The translations under genes and the position numbers were made by a program. Source: Streptomyces aureus (GTDB lineage Bacteria; Actinomycetota; Actinomycetes; Streptomycetales; Streptomycetaceae). Taken from it: a stretch of DNA of 64,000 bases. The first letter of the stretch is position 1, and the number at the start of each line of letters is the position of its first letter. The notes under the pieces are model-generated. The model saw only the letters and a program-made list of their open reading frames with translations, was not told the DNA's origin and did not search any database. Below are positions 54,899-64,000 of the stretch, in pieces. The stretch spans positions 186,001 through 250,000 of the forward strand of contig NZ_KL647040.1 in assembly GCF_000725495.1 (NCBI RefSeq), read 5' to 3'.

Positions 54899-56631
54899 GC
54901 CGCTTCCTCCACGTTGTCGAGCTGGGACCGCACGATCTCCCGGTACGTTCCGTTCTCTGTCAGCAGGTGTTCGTGGGAGCCCCGGCCCACCACGCGGCCG
55001 TCCTCCAGTACGAGGATCAGGTCGGCGTCCTGGACGGCGCCCACCCGCTGCGCGACGATCACCACCGTCGCGTCGGCGAGTTCCGGGGCCAGTGCGGTGC
55101 GTACGGCCAGGTCCGTCTCGGCGTCCAGGCCGGAGAAACAGTCGTCGAACAAATAGATTCCGGGCCGTCGCAGCAGGGTTCTCGCGAGGGCGATCCGCTG
55201 CCGCTGTCCGCCCGAGACGTTCGTGCCGCCCTGGGTGATCTCCGCTTGCAGCCCACCCGGCATCGCCGCCACGAACTCCCGCGCCTGGGCGGTCTCGAGC
55301 GCGTGCCAGATGTCCGCGTCGGTGGCGTTCTCGTTGCCCCAGCGCAGGTTGGATGCGACGGTGCCCGCGAAGAGGTAAGGCTGCTGCGCGACCAGACCCA
55401 CGGCGCGACTGCGGGTGCCGGCGTCCAGATCACGCACGTCGACCCCGTCCACCAGCACCGATCCGGACGTGGCGTCGAACAGTCGTGTCACCAGGTTCAA
55501 CAGGGTGGTCTTGCCGCCCCCGGTGCCGCCGATCACCGCCACGGTCTGGCCGGGCTCGGCGATCAGGTCGATGTCGTGCAGAAACGGCTCCTCGGCGCCG
55601 GGATAACGGAACCCGACGCCGCGCAGTTCCAGGCGTCCCGGCCGTGGCCCGGACACGACCGGCCGGGAGGACCTGGCCATCTCCGGCTCGGTGTCGAGCA
55701 CCTCACGGATGCGTCGCGCGGCAGCGGCGGCCCTGGGAACCGTGAGCATGACGTACATGGCGATGACCATGGAGGTCAGCACCAGCACGATGTATCCGAG
55801 GAACGCGCTCAGCGCTCCGACCTGCAGTGCTCCCGAGGCGATCCGTTTCGCGCCGATCCAGGCCACCGCCACGGTGAAGCCGTTGCCCAGCAGCCACACC
55901 AGCGGGAACATGCCGGCCGCGAGCCGGCGCACCCCGCGGGTCAGTACGAACATCTCGGTGTTCGCCGCGTCGAACCGCTCCTGCTCGTGGGTGTCCCGGA
56001 CGAAGGCACGGACCACGCGCACGCCGGTGATCTGCTCACGGAACAGCCGGCTGATGGTGTCCATGCCGCCCTGGATGCGGTCGTAGAGGTGGCTCATCCG
56101 GGTCAGGATCACCGCCACCACGACCGTCGTCACCGGGATCAGGACGATGACGACCAGCGCCAACGGCACGTCCTGGCGCAGCGCGAGCACCACGCTCACC
56201 ACACACATGATGGGCGCGGTGATGATGCTGCTCAGCCCGTCGGCCGCGAGGGTCTGGACCTGCTGCACGTCGTTGAGTGTCCTGGTGGCCAGGGATGACG
56301 TGCCGAAGCGCCCCACCTCGTGCGCGGAGAACCGCTGCACGTGGCGGAACATCGCCGACCTCAGATCGCGGCCGACCGCGGTGGCGGCACGCGCGGCGAA
56401 GTACTCGGCTCCCAGCCGCGCGGCGAGCTGGACCACGACGACGAGCACCATGCCCGTGCCCAGCCAGATGATCCCCGGCAGTGACCCCACCAGCAGTCCA
56501 CGGTCGATGACCTGTGCGCTCAGCGTGGGGAGCATGAGGAGCGCCAGAGTCTGTGCGATCTGGAGGGTGATGGTCAGCGCGACCCAGGTCCGGTAAGGGC
56601 GTAGGTACGTCCTGAGCAATCGCAAGGGCAC
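54895..56631 (-). CDS. ABC exporter half-transporter, degenerate-site subunit
   Basis: 578 residues from GTG 56631 (GGAG 8 nt upstream); the frame is open further but not coding-like. Six-helix membrane domain (about 10-300), then the NBD: Walker A 'GGTGGGKTTLL', intact signature 'VSGGQRQR', but Walker B ends 'YLFDDCFSGLD' (Glu to Asp) and the H-loop is 'IVAQRVGAV' (His to Gln). It forms the first gene of the two-gene exporter operon, divergent from the PKS. Confidence 0.9.
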   Translation of the reverse strand: MPLRLLRTYLRPYRTWVALTITLQIAQTLALLMLPTLSAQVIDRGLLVGSLPGIIWLGTGMVLVVVVQLAARLGAEYFAARAATAVGRDLRSAMFRHVQRFSAHEVGRFGTSSLATRTLNDVQQVQTLAADGLSSIITAPIMCVVSVVLALRQDVPLALVVIVLIPVTTVVVAVILTRMSHLYDRIQGGMDTISRLFREQITGVRVVRAFVRDTHEQERFDAANTEMFVLTRGVRRLAAGMFPLVWLLGNGFTVAVAWIGAKRIASGALQVGALSAFLGYIVLVLTSMVIAMYVMLTVPRAAAAARRIREVLDTEPEMARSSRPVVSGPRPGRLELRGVGFRYPGAEEPFLHDIDLIAEPGQTVAVIGGTGGGKTTLLNLVTRLFDATSGSVLVDGVDVRDLDAGTRSRAVGLVAQQPYLFAGTVASNLRWGNENATDADIWHALETAQAREFVAAMPGGLQAEITQGGTNVSGGQRQRIALARTLLRRPGIYLFDDCFSGLDAETDLAVRTALAPELADATVVIVAQRVGAVQDADLILVLEDGRVVGRGSHEHLLTENGTYREIVRSQLDNVEEAA

Positions 56632-56705
56632 GCGGTACTCCGGAGGTCGATGGCGGTTGGCCGCCGGGCACCTGCGTCCGGCGCGGGCAGCGTCACCCGG
56701 ACCGG

Positions 56706-56721
56706 GGCGGTGAATCCCTAG
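56706..56721 (-). promoter_or_regulatory. PimM-like operator facing the exporter operon
   Basis: On the - strand CTAGGGATTCACCGCC matches CTVGGGAWWTCCCBAG at 12 of 16 positions, with a perfect left half, 75 nt before the exporter start codon. Confidence 0.55.
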
Positions 56722-56749
56722 TGCCCCCGCACATCTTTCGCTCCTGACA

Positions 56750-56765
56750 CTAGGAAATTCCGGCT
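56750..56765 (+). promoter_or_regulatory. PimM-like operator facing the PKS
   Basis: CTAGGAAATTCCGGCT matches the PimM consensus at 12 of 16 positions and ends 50 nt before the PKS start. Together with the site on the other strand it suggests joint control of exporter and PKS. Confidence 0.6.
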
Positions 56766-56815
56766 GCCCGGAGATCGAGACTGCACGAGGGTGTCCGCGA
56801 GTGAATGGAAGCGAC

Positions 56816-59800
56816 ATGGATCGTGCGATGGGCAACGAGCAGCGTCTTCGGGACTATCTGAAGCGCGCCACCGTCGACCTTCGGCGCACCCGGCAGAAGG
56901 TGCAGGAACTGGAGGAGGCGGCGACCGAGCCCATTGCCATCGTCGGCATGGGCTGCCGTTATCCCGGGGACGTACGGGGCCCCGAGGACCTGTGGGCGAT
57001 GCTGGAGCAGGGCGGCCACGGTGTGACCGACTTCCCGGCCGACCGGGGGTGGGACCCGGAGGCGCTGGGCACGTCCTCGACGCTGTCGGGTGGATTCCTG
57101 CACGACGCCACCACGTTCGACGCCGACTTCTTCGGCATCTCACCGCGTGAGGCGCTGTCCATGGACCCCCAGCAGCGGGTGCTGCTGGAGACGACGTGGG
57201 ACGCGCTGGAGCGCGCGGGCATCGACCCGACGGGCCTGAAAGGCACGCAGGCCGGCGTGTTCGTGGGCGCCATGCCCCAGGAGTACCGGGTCGGTCCGGC
57301 CGACGACATCGACGGGTACCGGCTGACCGGCAACACGTCCAGCGTGATCTCGGGCCGTCTGTCGTACTCCTTCGGACTGGTCGGTCCGGCCGTCACCGTG
57401 GACACGGCGTGTTCCTCCTCGCTGGTCGCGCTGCACCTGGCGGCCCAGTCGCTCCGGGCGGGGGAGTGCGACCTCGCGCTGGCCGGCGGCGTCACCGTCA
57501 TGTCGAGCCCGCTCACCTTCGTCGAGTTCTCCAAGCAGGGCGGTCTCGCCGCCGACGGGCACTGCCGTTCCTTCGCCGATTCCGCGTCCGGCACCGGGTG
57601 GGCCGAGGGCGTCGGCGTGCTCGTGCTGGAGAAGCTGTCCGACGCACGCCGCCACGGGCACCGGATCCTCGCCGTCGTACGCGGCTCGGCCGTCAACCAG
57701 GACGGCGCGTCCAACGGCCTGACCGCCCCCAACGGGCCCTCGCAGGTCCGCGTCATCGAGCAGGCGCTGCTCAACGCGCGGCTGTCCGCCGACCAGGTCG
57801 ACGTGGTGGAGGCGCACGGCACCGGCACGACGCTGGGGGATCCGGTGGAGGCGGAGGCGCTGCTCGCCACCTACGGCCGCAACCGCCCCGCCGACCGTCC
57901 GCTGCTGCTCGGCTCGGTGAAGTCCAACATCAGCCACACGCAGGCCGCCGCCGGTGTGGCGGGCGTCATCAAGCTGGTCCTGGCGATGCGCCACGGAATG
58001 CTGCCCAGGACGCTGCACGTCGACGCACCGACCTCCCATGTGGACTGGTCCGGCGGGGCGCTGGCGCTCGCGACCGAGAACACGCCATGGCCCGCGGAGG
58101 CGGACCGTCCGCGCCGCGCCGCCGTCTCCTCGTTCGGGCTGAGCGGCACCAACGCGCACGCCATCATCGAGCAGGCACCTGTCGACGAGGACCGGGCGTC
58201 CGAGGAGGACCGGGCGTCCGACGAAGACCGGGCATCCGAGGACGATCAGGCGTCGGGTGAGGACCGGGCGTCCGAGGTAGACCGGGCATCCGAGGACGAT
58301 CAGGCGTCCGGTGAGGACCGGGCTTCCGGCGAGGACCGGGCAGTCGGCGAGGACGCGCCGTCCATCGGTGACGTCGCGGCCGGCGCGGTGCCGCTGCTGG
58401 TGTCCGCGCGTACCCGTGAGGCTCTCGGGGAACAGGCGGCGCGCCTGCTCACCACGGTCGACTCCGGTCCCCTGGCCGACACCGCCTTCTCGCTCGCGAC
58501 CACGCGTGCCGCCTTCGGGCACCGCGCCGCCGTCGTGGCGGCCGATCACGAGCAGGCCCGGGCCGCGCTGGCGGCGCTGGCCGCCGGCCGGACGCCGGCC
58601 GGGCTCGTCTCGGGCGTCACGCGCGGCAAACCCAAACTGGCCGTGGTGTTCACCGGCCAGGGCGCGCAGCGCGCCGGCATGGGCCGCGGACTGTACGACC
58701 GCTTCCCGGTGTTCGCCGCGGCACTGGACGAGGTGTGCGCGGCGCTGGACGCCCACCTCGACCGCCCGCTGCGCGAGGTCATGTGGGCCAGGACGGCCCG
58801 TACGCTCAATCGCACGGAGTACGCGCAGCCGGCGTTGTTCGCCGTCGAAGTCGCGCTCTACCGGCTGGTGGAGTCGTGGGGCGTCAAGCCCGACTACCTC
58901 GCCGGTCACTCCGTCGGCGAGCTGGCCGCCGCGCACGTGGCCGGTGTCCTCGACCTGCCCGCGGCGGCGGCTCTCGTGGCGGCACGCGGGCGACTGATGC
59001 AGGCGCTGCCCGCCGGCGGTGTGATGACGTCCGTGCGGGCGCCCGAGGCCGAGGTCGCGCCGCTGGTCGCCGAGCACGCCGGCACCGCGTCGATCGCGGC
59101 CGTGAACGGCGCGCGGTCGGTGGTCGTCGCGGGCGAGGCCGACGCGGTCGCCGAGATCGAGGCGGCACTGGTCGAGCGGGGGCACAGGCCCAAGCGGCTC
59201 CGGGTGTCGCACGCGTTCCACTCGCCGCTGATGAACCCGATGCTGGACGCATTCCACGCCGTCGCCGAGGATCTGACGTTCCGCGAGCCGCTGCTGCCAC
59301 TCGTGTCGACGGTGACCGGGGAGCAGGCCACCGTCGAGCAGCTGACCGGCGCGGACTACTGGACCGACCACGTGCGCCGCCCGGTCAGATTCCACGACGG
59401 CGTCGCCTGGCTGCGCGACCACGGAGTCGGCGCGTTCCTGGAGCTGGGCCCGGACGGGGTGCTCACCGCGATGGTGCGGGAGGACTTCCCGGACGCCGGC
59501 GTGGTCGCGACGCTGCGCGGGGCGCAGCCCGAGGACGCCGCCCTCGCGTCCGCGGCCGCGGGCCTGCACACGCTGGGTGTCCCGCTGCGCTGGGCCGACT
59601 ACTTCGCGGGCACCGGCGCCCGCCGCGTCGACCTGCCGACGTACGCCTTCCAGCGCCGCCGCTACTGGCCGCGTGACGCGCACGCCGCGTCGGGAGACAT
59701 GCGCGCCGCCGGACTCGGCTCGGCGAACCACCCCCTCCTCGCCGCCGCCGCGTCCCTGGCGGACTCGGACGGAGTGCTGCTCACCGGCAGGCTCTCCGTC

Positions 59801-62800
59801 GCCTCGCACGCCTGGCTCGCCGACCACGCCGTGCGCGGCACGGCCGTGCTGCCCGGCACCGCGCTGCTCGAACTCGCAGTGCGCGCCGCGGACGAGGTCG
59901 GCTGCGGCAGAATCGAAGAGCTGACACTCGCCGCGCCGCTGGTGCTGCCCGACCAGGGCGGTGTACAGGTGCAGCTGTGGATCGGCAGCCCGGACGCCCG
60001 TGGGCATCGCACCCTCACGGTGTACTCGCGGTCCGACGCGGGCGAGGCCACCGACTCGGGCGAGGACCGCCCCTGGACCCGTCATGCCGACGGTGTCCTT
60101 GCCCCCGGCGAGCAGGCCGGATCCTTCGATACCACCGTGTGGCCGCCTGCCGGGGCGGAGGCGGTCGGCCTCGAAGGGTTCTACGAGCGCGTGGCCGAGG
60201 CGGGGCTGGAGTACGGACCGGCGTTCCGCGGCCTCGTCGCGGCCTGGCGGGTCGGCCCGGACGGCACGGTCGCCGCAGAGGTCGAACTGTCCGAGAGCGT
60301 CGCGGCCGAGGCGCCGTCCTTCGGCATGCACCCGGCACTGCTGGACGCCGCTCTGCACGCGGTCGCCCTCACCGGTCTCGGCGACGGCGGCGCCATGCTG
60401 CCCTTCTCATGGGAAGGCGTGCGCCTGCACGCCACGGGTGCGACGGCGGCCCGCGTCCTGCTCGTGCCGGTCGGTGAATCCGCCGTGTCGATCGAGGTGA
60501 CGGACGCCGCCGGCGCGCCACTGCTGTCGGTGGCGTCCCTGGCGCTACGGCCTCTGGGGGACGAAGGCCTGGCCGCCGAGCCGGGCAGGGACGCGCTCTT
60601 CCGTCTGGACTGGGCGCCGGTATCCGGTGGAACGGCGCCCGAGACCGTCGCGGTCCTCGGGCCGGACGCCCCCGTGCTGCCCGGAGTGGAGGTGCTGGTC
60701 GCCGCCGGTGTCGCCGACCTGCCCGGCGCGGTGCCGCCGGTGGTGCTGGCACCGGCGCCGGCGGGCACGGGCAACCCGGTGGCTGATACCCATGCGTACG
60801 TCGTCTGGGCCACCGGCGTCGCACAGGACTGGCTCGCGGACGAGCGCTGCGCCGGCTCCCGTCTGCTGTTCCTCACCCACGACGGGGTGGCCGTGCGACC
60901 GGGAGACACGGTCGACCCGGCGCAGGCGGCCTTGTGGGGTTTCGCCAGGGCGGCCGAGGCGGAGCATCCCGGACGGTTCAGTGCCATCGACGGCGTCTCG
61001 GTACAGGCCCTGGCCACCGGTGAGCCGCAGACGGCGGTACGGGACGGCGAGGTGTTCGCCGCCCGCCTCGCCCGCGTACGGTCCGCCGACCACGGTGGCG
61101 TCGACTGGGGCGGCGGTGCCGTCCTGGTCACGGGCGGTACGAGCGGCCTCGGTGCCCTGGTGGCGCGGCACCTCGCCGAACACCACGGTGTGCGGCGGCT
61201 GGTCCTGGCCGGTCGTCGCGGTGCCGCCGCCGAAGGCGCGGCCGAGCTGGCGGCCGAGATCGCCGCGCTGGGCGCGCAGGTGACGTTCGCCGCCGTGGAC
61301 GCGGCCGATCGCGACGCGCTGGCCGCCGTGTTCGCCGCCGAGGGGCCCGTCACGGGCGTCGTGCACGCCGCCGGTGTCCTCGACGACGGCGTCCTGTCCT
61401 CGCTCACGGCCGACCGCATCGACGCCGTGCTGCGGCCGAAGGCCGACGCGGCCTGGAACCTGCACGAACTGGCCGTGGACGTATCGGCGTTCGTGGTGTT
61501 CTCCTCGGTCGCCGGCGTGGTGGGCGCGCCGGCGCAGACGGCCTACGCGGCCGGCAACGCCTTCCTCGACGCGCTGGTCACCGAGCGGCGCTCCCAGGGC
61601 CTGCCGGGCGTGTCGCTGGCCTGGGGGCCGTGGACGCAGGAGACGGGAATGACCCGCTCCCTCGGCGCGTCGGGTATGCGCCGCCTGGCCCGTGCCGGCA
61701 CGCTGCCGCTGTCCGTCGAGGACGGTCTCGCGCTGTTCGACACGGCGGTTCCCGGTCCCGACGCCGTGGCGGTCGCGGTACGGCTCGACCTGCCCGCGCT
61801 GCGTGCCCGCGACGAGGTGCCGCCCGTGCTGCGCGCCCTGGTCCGGCCCCGTGTCCGCCGGGCCACCGCGGGAAGCGTCGCCGCGAGCGGCCTGGGACAG
61901 CGGCTCGCGCGGCTGAGCGCCGTCGAGCGGGCGGACACCGTACTGGAGCTGGTGCGGGCCCAGGTGACCTCGGTGCTCGGCCATACCGGCACCGAGCGCA
62001 TCGACCCCGACCGGACCTTCGCCGACCTGGGCTTCGACTCCCTGACGGCGGTCGAACTGCGCGGTCGGCTCGCGGCCGCCACCGGTCTGCGGATGCCGGC
62101 CACACTCGTCTTCGACCACCCGACCGTGGGCGCGCTGTCCGCCTACGTGCTGGATGAACTGCTCGGCGCCGAGGAGCCGGTCGAGCCGGTCACCGCTTCG
62201 ACGGCCGTCACCGACGACCCGATCGTCATCGTCGGCATGTCCTGCCGCTATCCGGGCGGTGTCTCCTCACCCGAGGACCTGTGGCGGTTGGTCCGCGAGG
62301 GGGCCGACGCGATATCGGGTTTCCCGACCAATCGCGGCTGGGACCTGGACGCCCTGTTCGATCCGGATCCCGACCACATCGGCACGTCGTACGCGCGTTC
62401 CGGCGGCTTCCTGCACGACGCGGGCGAGTTCGACCCGGCCTTCTTCGGCATGAGCCCGCGTGAGGCGCTGGCCACCGATGCCCAGCAGCGCCTGCTCCTG
62501 GAGGCGTCCTGGGAGGCCGTCGAGCGCGCCGGGATCCCGCCCGCCGTGCTGCGCGGCAGCCGCACGGGTGTGTTCACCGGCGTCATGTACAGCGACTACG
62601 TCCACGCGCTCGGCGGCGGTGAGTTCGAGGGCCACCAGGGCACCGGCACGTCCCCGAGTGTGGCCTCAGGGCGGGTGTCGTACACGCTGGGTCTGGAGGG
62701 TCCGGCGGTCAGCGTCGACACGGCCTGCTCGTCCTCGCTGGTGGCCGTGCACCTGGCCGCGCAGTCGCTGCGTGCGGGGGAATGCTCCCTCGCCCTCGCC

Positions 62801-64000
62801 GGCGGTGTGACGGTCATGTCGACCCCGACGTCGTTCCTCGAGTTCTCCCGGCAGCGTGGCCTCGCCGCCGACGGCCGGTGCAAGGCCTTCGCGGACGCCG
62901 CCGACGGCGTCGCCTGGTCCGAGGGCGTCGGCGTCGTCGTGCTGGAACGCATGTCCGACGCCCGCCGCAACGGGCACGAGATCCTTGCCGTGGTCCGTGG
63001 TTCCGCGGTGAATCAGGACGGCGCGTCGAACGGCCTGACCGCGCCGAACGGTCCCTCGCAGCAGCGGGTGATCCGGGCAGCGCTGGCGAACTCCGGGCTG
63101 GCGGCCTCCGACGTGGACGTCGTCGAGGGGCACGGCACCGGCACGGCGTTGGGCGATCCCATCGAGGCGCAGGCGTTGCTGGCCACGTACGGCCGTGACC
63201 GGCAGGCGCCGTTGCTGCTGGGTTCGGTGAAGTCCAACATCGGTCACACGCAGGCGGCCGCGGGTGTCGCCGGGATCATCAAGATGGTTCTGGCGATGCG
63301 GCACGGTGTCGTGCCCCGCACCCTGCACGTGGACGCGCCGTCGACGCAGGTCGACTGGGCGGCCGGCGCGGTGAGGCTGGTCACCGAGGAGACCCCGTGG
63401 CCGGACTCCGGCCGGCCGAGGCGTGCGGCGGTGTCGTCGTTCGGCTTCAGCGGCACCAATGTGCACACGGTCCTGGAAGCCCCGCCCGCGGTGGCGGAGT
63501 CCGTCCCGGAGAGGGTGACTCCTGCGGGTGTCGTACCGGTGCTGGTGTCCGGGCGCACCCGGGACGCGCTGAGGGCGCAGGCGGAGCGGCTGCTGGCGTC
63601 GGCCGAATCGGCCGAGCCGTTGGACCTGGCCCACTCGCTGGCGACCACGCGTTCGCGGTTCGAGCAGCGGGCGGCGGTGATCGCACCGGACGCCGGGACA
63701 CTGCGTCGGGCCCTCGCCGCGCTGGCGGCCGGCGAGCCCGACCCGGCTCTGTCGCGGGGGGAGACGGTCCACGGCCGTACGGCCTTCGTGTTCGCGGGGC
63801 AGGGCGCCCAGCGGCTGGGCATGGGCCGTGAGTTGTACGCCAGGTTCCCGGTCTTCGCCGCGGCGTTCGACGCGGTGACGGCGGAGCTCGACGCGGGCGT
63901 CCGCGAGGTGATGTGGGGCGAGGACGAGGAGGCACTGAGCGAGACGGGCCGGGCGCAGCCGGCGTTGTTCGCGCTGGAGGTGGCGCTTTACCGGCTGGTC
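56816..64000 (+). CDS. Modular type I polyketide synthase (3' end outside the window)
   Basis: At least 2395 residues in one frame to the window end. N-terminal coiled-coil docking helix (1-35). Module 1: KS (38-460, Cys199 in 'DTACSSS'), AT (about 612-910, Ser699 in 'GHSVGE'; 'HAFH' at 799-802, malonyl-specific), DH (about 965-1130, His1004 in '[11 protein letters not shown]'), KR (about 1436-1620, 'TGGTSGLG', LDD at 1522-1524, so B-type), ACP (Ser1742, 'GFDSL'). Module 2: KS (1801-2220, Cys1971), AT begins near 2325. A KS-AT-DH-KR-ACP module sets one double bond, as in polyenes. The docking domain and active KS mean it is not the loading protein. Starts GTG 56801 or ATG 56828 are possible. 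Confidence 0.94.
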   Translation, partial: MDRAMGNEQRLRDYLKRATVDLRRTRQKVQELEEAATEPIAIVGMGCRYPGDVRGPEDLWAMLEQGGHGVTDFPADRGWDPEALGTSSTLSGGFLHDATTFDADFFGISPREALSMDPQQRVLLETTWDALERAGIDPTGLKGTQAGVFVGAMPQEYRVGPADDIDGYRLTGNTSSVISGRLSYSFGLVGPAVTVDTACSSSLVALHLAAQSLRAGECDLALAGGVTVMSSPLTFVEFSKQGGLAADGHCRSFADSASGTGWAEGVGVLVLEKLSDARRHGHRILAVVRGSAVNQDGASNGLTAPNGPSQVRVIEQALLNARLSADQVDVVEAHGTGTTLGDPVEAEALLATYGRNRPADRPLLLGSVKSNISHTQAAAGVAGVIKLVLAMRHGMLPRTLHVDAPTSHVDWSGGALALATENTPWPAEADRPRRAAVSSFGLSGTNAHAIIEQAPVDEDRASEEDRASDEDRASEDDQASGEDRASEVDRASEDDQASGEDRASGEDRAVGEDAPSIGDVAAGAVPLLVSARTREALGEQAARLLTTVDSGPLADTAFSLATTRAAFGHRAAVVAADHEQARAALAALAAGRTPAGLVSGVTRGKPKLAVVFTGQGAQRAGMGRGLYDRFPVFAAALDEVCAALDAHLDRPLREVMWARTARTLNRTEYAQPALFAVEVALYRLVESWGVKPDYLAGHSVGELAAAHVAGVLDLPAAAALVAARGRLMQALPAGGVMTSVRAPEAEVAPLVAEHAGTASIAAVNGARSVVVAGEADAVAEIEAALVERGHRPKRLRVSHAFHSPLMNPMLDAFHAVAEDLTFREPLLPLVSTVTGEQATVEQLTGADYWTDHVRRPVRFHDGVAWLRDHGVGAFLELGPDGVLTAMVREDFPDAGVVATLRGAQPEDAALASAAAGLHTLGVPLRWADYFAGTGARRVDLPTYAFQRRRYWPRDAHAASGDMRAAGLGSANHPLLAAAASLADSDGVLLTGRLSVASHAWLADHAVRGTAVLPGTALLELAVRAADEVGCGRIEELTLAAPLVLPDQGGVQVQLWIGSPDARGHRTLTVYSRSDAGEATDSGEDRPWTRHADGVLAPGEQAGSFDTTVWPPAGAEAVGLEGFYERVAEAGLEYGPAFRGLVAAWRVGPDGTVAAEVELSESVAAEAPSFGMHPALLDAALHAVALTGLGDGGAMLPFSWEGVRLHATGATAARVLLVPVGESAVSIEVTDAAGAPLLSVASLALRPLGDEGLAAEPGRDALFRLDWAPVSGGTAPETVAVLGPDAPVLPGVEVLVAAGVADLPGAVPPVVLAPAPAGTGNPVADTHAYVVWATGVAQDWLADERCAGSRLLFLTHDGVAVRPGDTVDPAQAALWGFARAAEAEHPGRFSAIDGVSVQALATGEPQTAVRDGEVFAARLARVRSADHGGVDWGGGAVLVTGGTSGLGALVARHLAEHHGVRRLVLAGRRGAAAEGAAELAAEIAALGAQVTFAAVDAADRDALAAVFAAEGPVTGVVHAAGVLDDGVLSSLTADRIDAVLRPKADAAWNLHELAVDVSAFVVFSSVAGVVGAPAQTAYAAGNAFLDALVTERRSQGLPGVSLAWGPWTQETGMTRSLGASGMRRLARAGTLPLSVEDGLALFDTAVPGPDAVAVAVRLDLPALRARDEVPPVLRALVRPRVRRATAGSVAASGLGQRLARLSAVERADTVLELVRAQVTSVLGHTGTERIDPDRTFADLGFDSLTAVELRGRLAAATGLRMPATLVFDHPTVGALSAYVLDELLGAEEPVEPVTASTAVTDDPIVIVGMSCRYPGGVSSPEDLWRLVREGADAISGFPTNRGWDLDALFDPDPDHIGTSYARSGGFLHDAGEFDPAFFGMSPREALATDAQQRLLLEASWEAVERAGIPPAVLRGSRTGVFTGVMYSDYVHALGGGEFEGHQGTGTSPSVASGRVSYTLGLEGPAVSVDTACSSSLVAVHLAAQSLRAGECSLALAGGVTVMSTPTSFLEFSRQRGLAADGRCKAFADAADGVAWSEGVGVVVLERMSDARRNGHEILAVVRGSAVNQDGASNGLTAPNGPSQQRVIRAALANSGLAASDVDVVEGHGTGTALGDPIEAQALLATYGRDRQAPLLLGSVKSNIGHTQAAAGVAGIIKMVLAMRHGVVPRTLHVDAPSTQVDWAAGAVRLVTEETPWPDSGRPRRAAVSSFGFSGTNVHTVLEAPPAVAESVPERVTPAGVVPVLVSGRTRDALRAQAERLLASAESAEPLDLAHSLATTRSRFEQRAAVIAPDAGTLRRALAALAAGEPDPALSRGETVHGRTAFVFAGQGAQRLGMGRELYARFPVFAAAFDAVTAELDAGVREVMWGEDEEALSETGRAQPALFALEVALYRLV
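58184..58363 (+). repeat. 18-bp tandem repeat in the PKS KS-AT linker
   Basis: Ten in-frame 18-bp units encode hexapeptides of the type (D/E/G)-E-D-R-A-S. Units 3-5 and 6-8 form a 54-bp higher-order duplication, with two units reading EDDQAS. The insert is very acidic and lengthens the linker by about 60 residues. Confidence 0.88.

Noticed and set aside
58184..58363. Tandem repeats considered as a CRISPR array
   Set aside because: Units are 18 bp, contiguous without spacers, in frame within a PKS gene, and no cas genes are near.
57140..60358. A 1072-codon - strand frame opposite the PKS
   Set aside because: Antisense shadow of KS, AT and DH domains that are continuous and motif-complete on the + strand.

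Overview
This 64 kb window is high-GC actinobacterial DNA, almost certainly Streptomyces. Coding frames have strongly GC-biased third positions, GTG and TTG starts are common, there are Tat and lipobox signal peptides, SARP/PAS-LuxR regulators and a modular type I polyketide synthase. No rRNA, tRNA, CRISPR array or intact mobile element was seen.

Region 1 (1-21.9 kb) is a patchwork of small units with no single theme. It holds a beta-propeller-like hypothetical, two TetR regulators each beside a gene they probably control (a DUF4345 membrane protein; a beta-hydroxyacid dehydrogenase), a lipoprotein sulfatase, an LD-carboxypeptidase, an LRR protein, a DoxX protein and a CPA2 cation/proton antiporter with its TrkA-C regulatory subunit. 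A NarL-type two-component system, a cyclophilin, several lineage-specific hypotheticals, a secreted subtilisin with a P-domain and a CAP/SCP secreted protein complete it. The antiporter carries an extra C-terminal tail that reads antisense through what looks like a decayed 3' end of a CvrA-type antiporter gene.

Region 2 (22.6-43.6 kb) is a complete choline-to-glycine catabolic island. Uptake is by an OpuA/ProU-like ABC importer (ATPase, a permease with two fused transmembrane domains, a binding lipoprotein). Choline is oxidised by a GMC dehydrogenase (BetA-like) and betaine aldehyde dehydrogenase to glycine betaine. A Rieske oxygenase (GbcA-like), served by a separate Rieske ferredoxin and FAD reductase, gives dimethylglycine; a GcvT-type dimethylglycine oxidase gives sarcosine; and heterotetrameric sarcosine oxidase SoxBDAG gives glycine. 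The one-carbon units are handled by a methylenetetrahydrofolate reductase-like protein and formyltetrahydrofolate deformylase (PurU). An IclR regulator lies inside the island. I find six copies of a 17-bp inverted repeat, GTTGCG-N5-CGCAAC, before the start codons of its transcription units, a strong candidate regulon operator. The delta and alpha sarcosine oxidase subunits lie in one uninterrupted frame, and a 36-codon ORF exactly fills the gap between dimethylglycine oxidase and SoxB.

Region 3 (43.8-64 kb) is one edge of a polyketide gene cluster that resembles polyene macrolide clusters of the pimaricin/filipin type. It has a 1187-residue PimR-like SARP regulator, a Tat-exported cholesterol oxidase, two PAS-LuxR (PimM-like) regulators, a P450, a two-gene heterodimeric ABC exporter, and the 5' part of a modular PKS. 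The visible PKS module is KS-AT-DH-KR-ACP, followed by KS and the start of AT, and runs off the window. PimM-like operator sequences precede the P450 and lie in the divergent promoter between exporter and PKS. The PKS has a tandem hexapeptide repeat in its first KS-AT linker.
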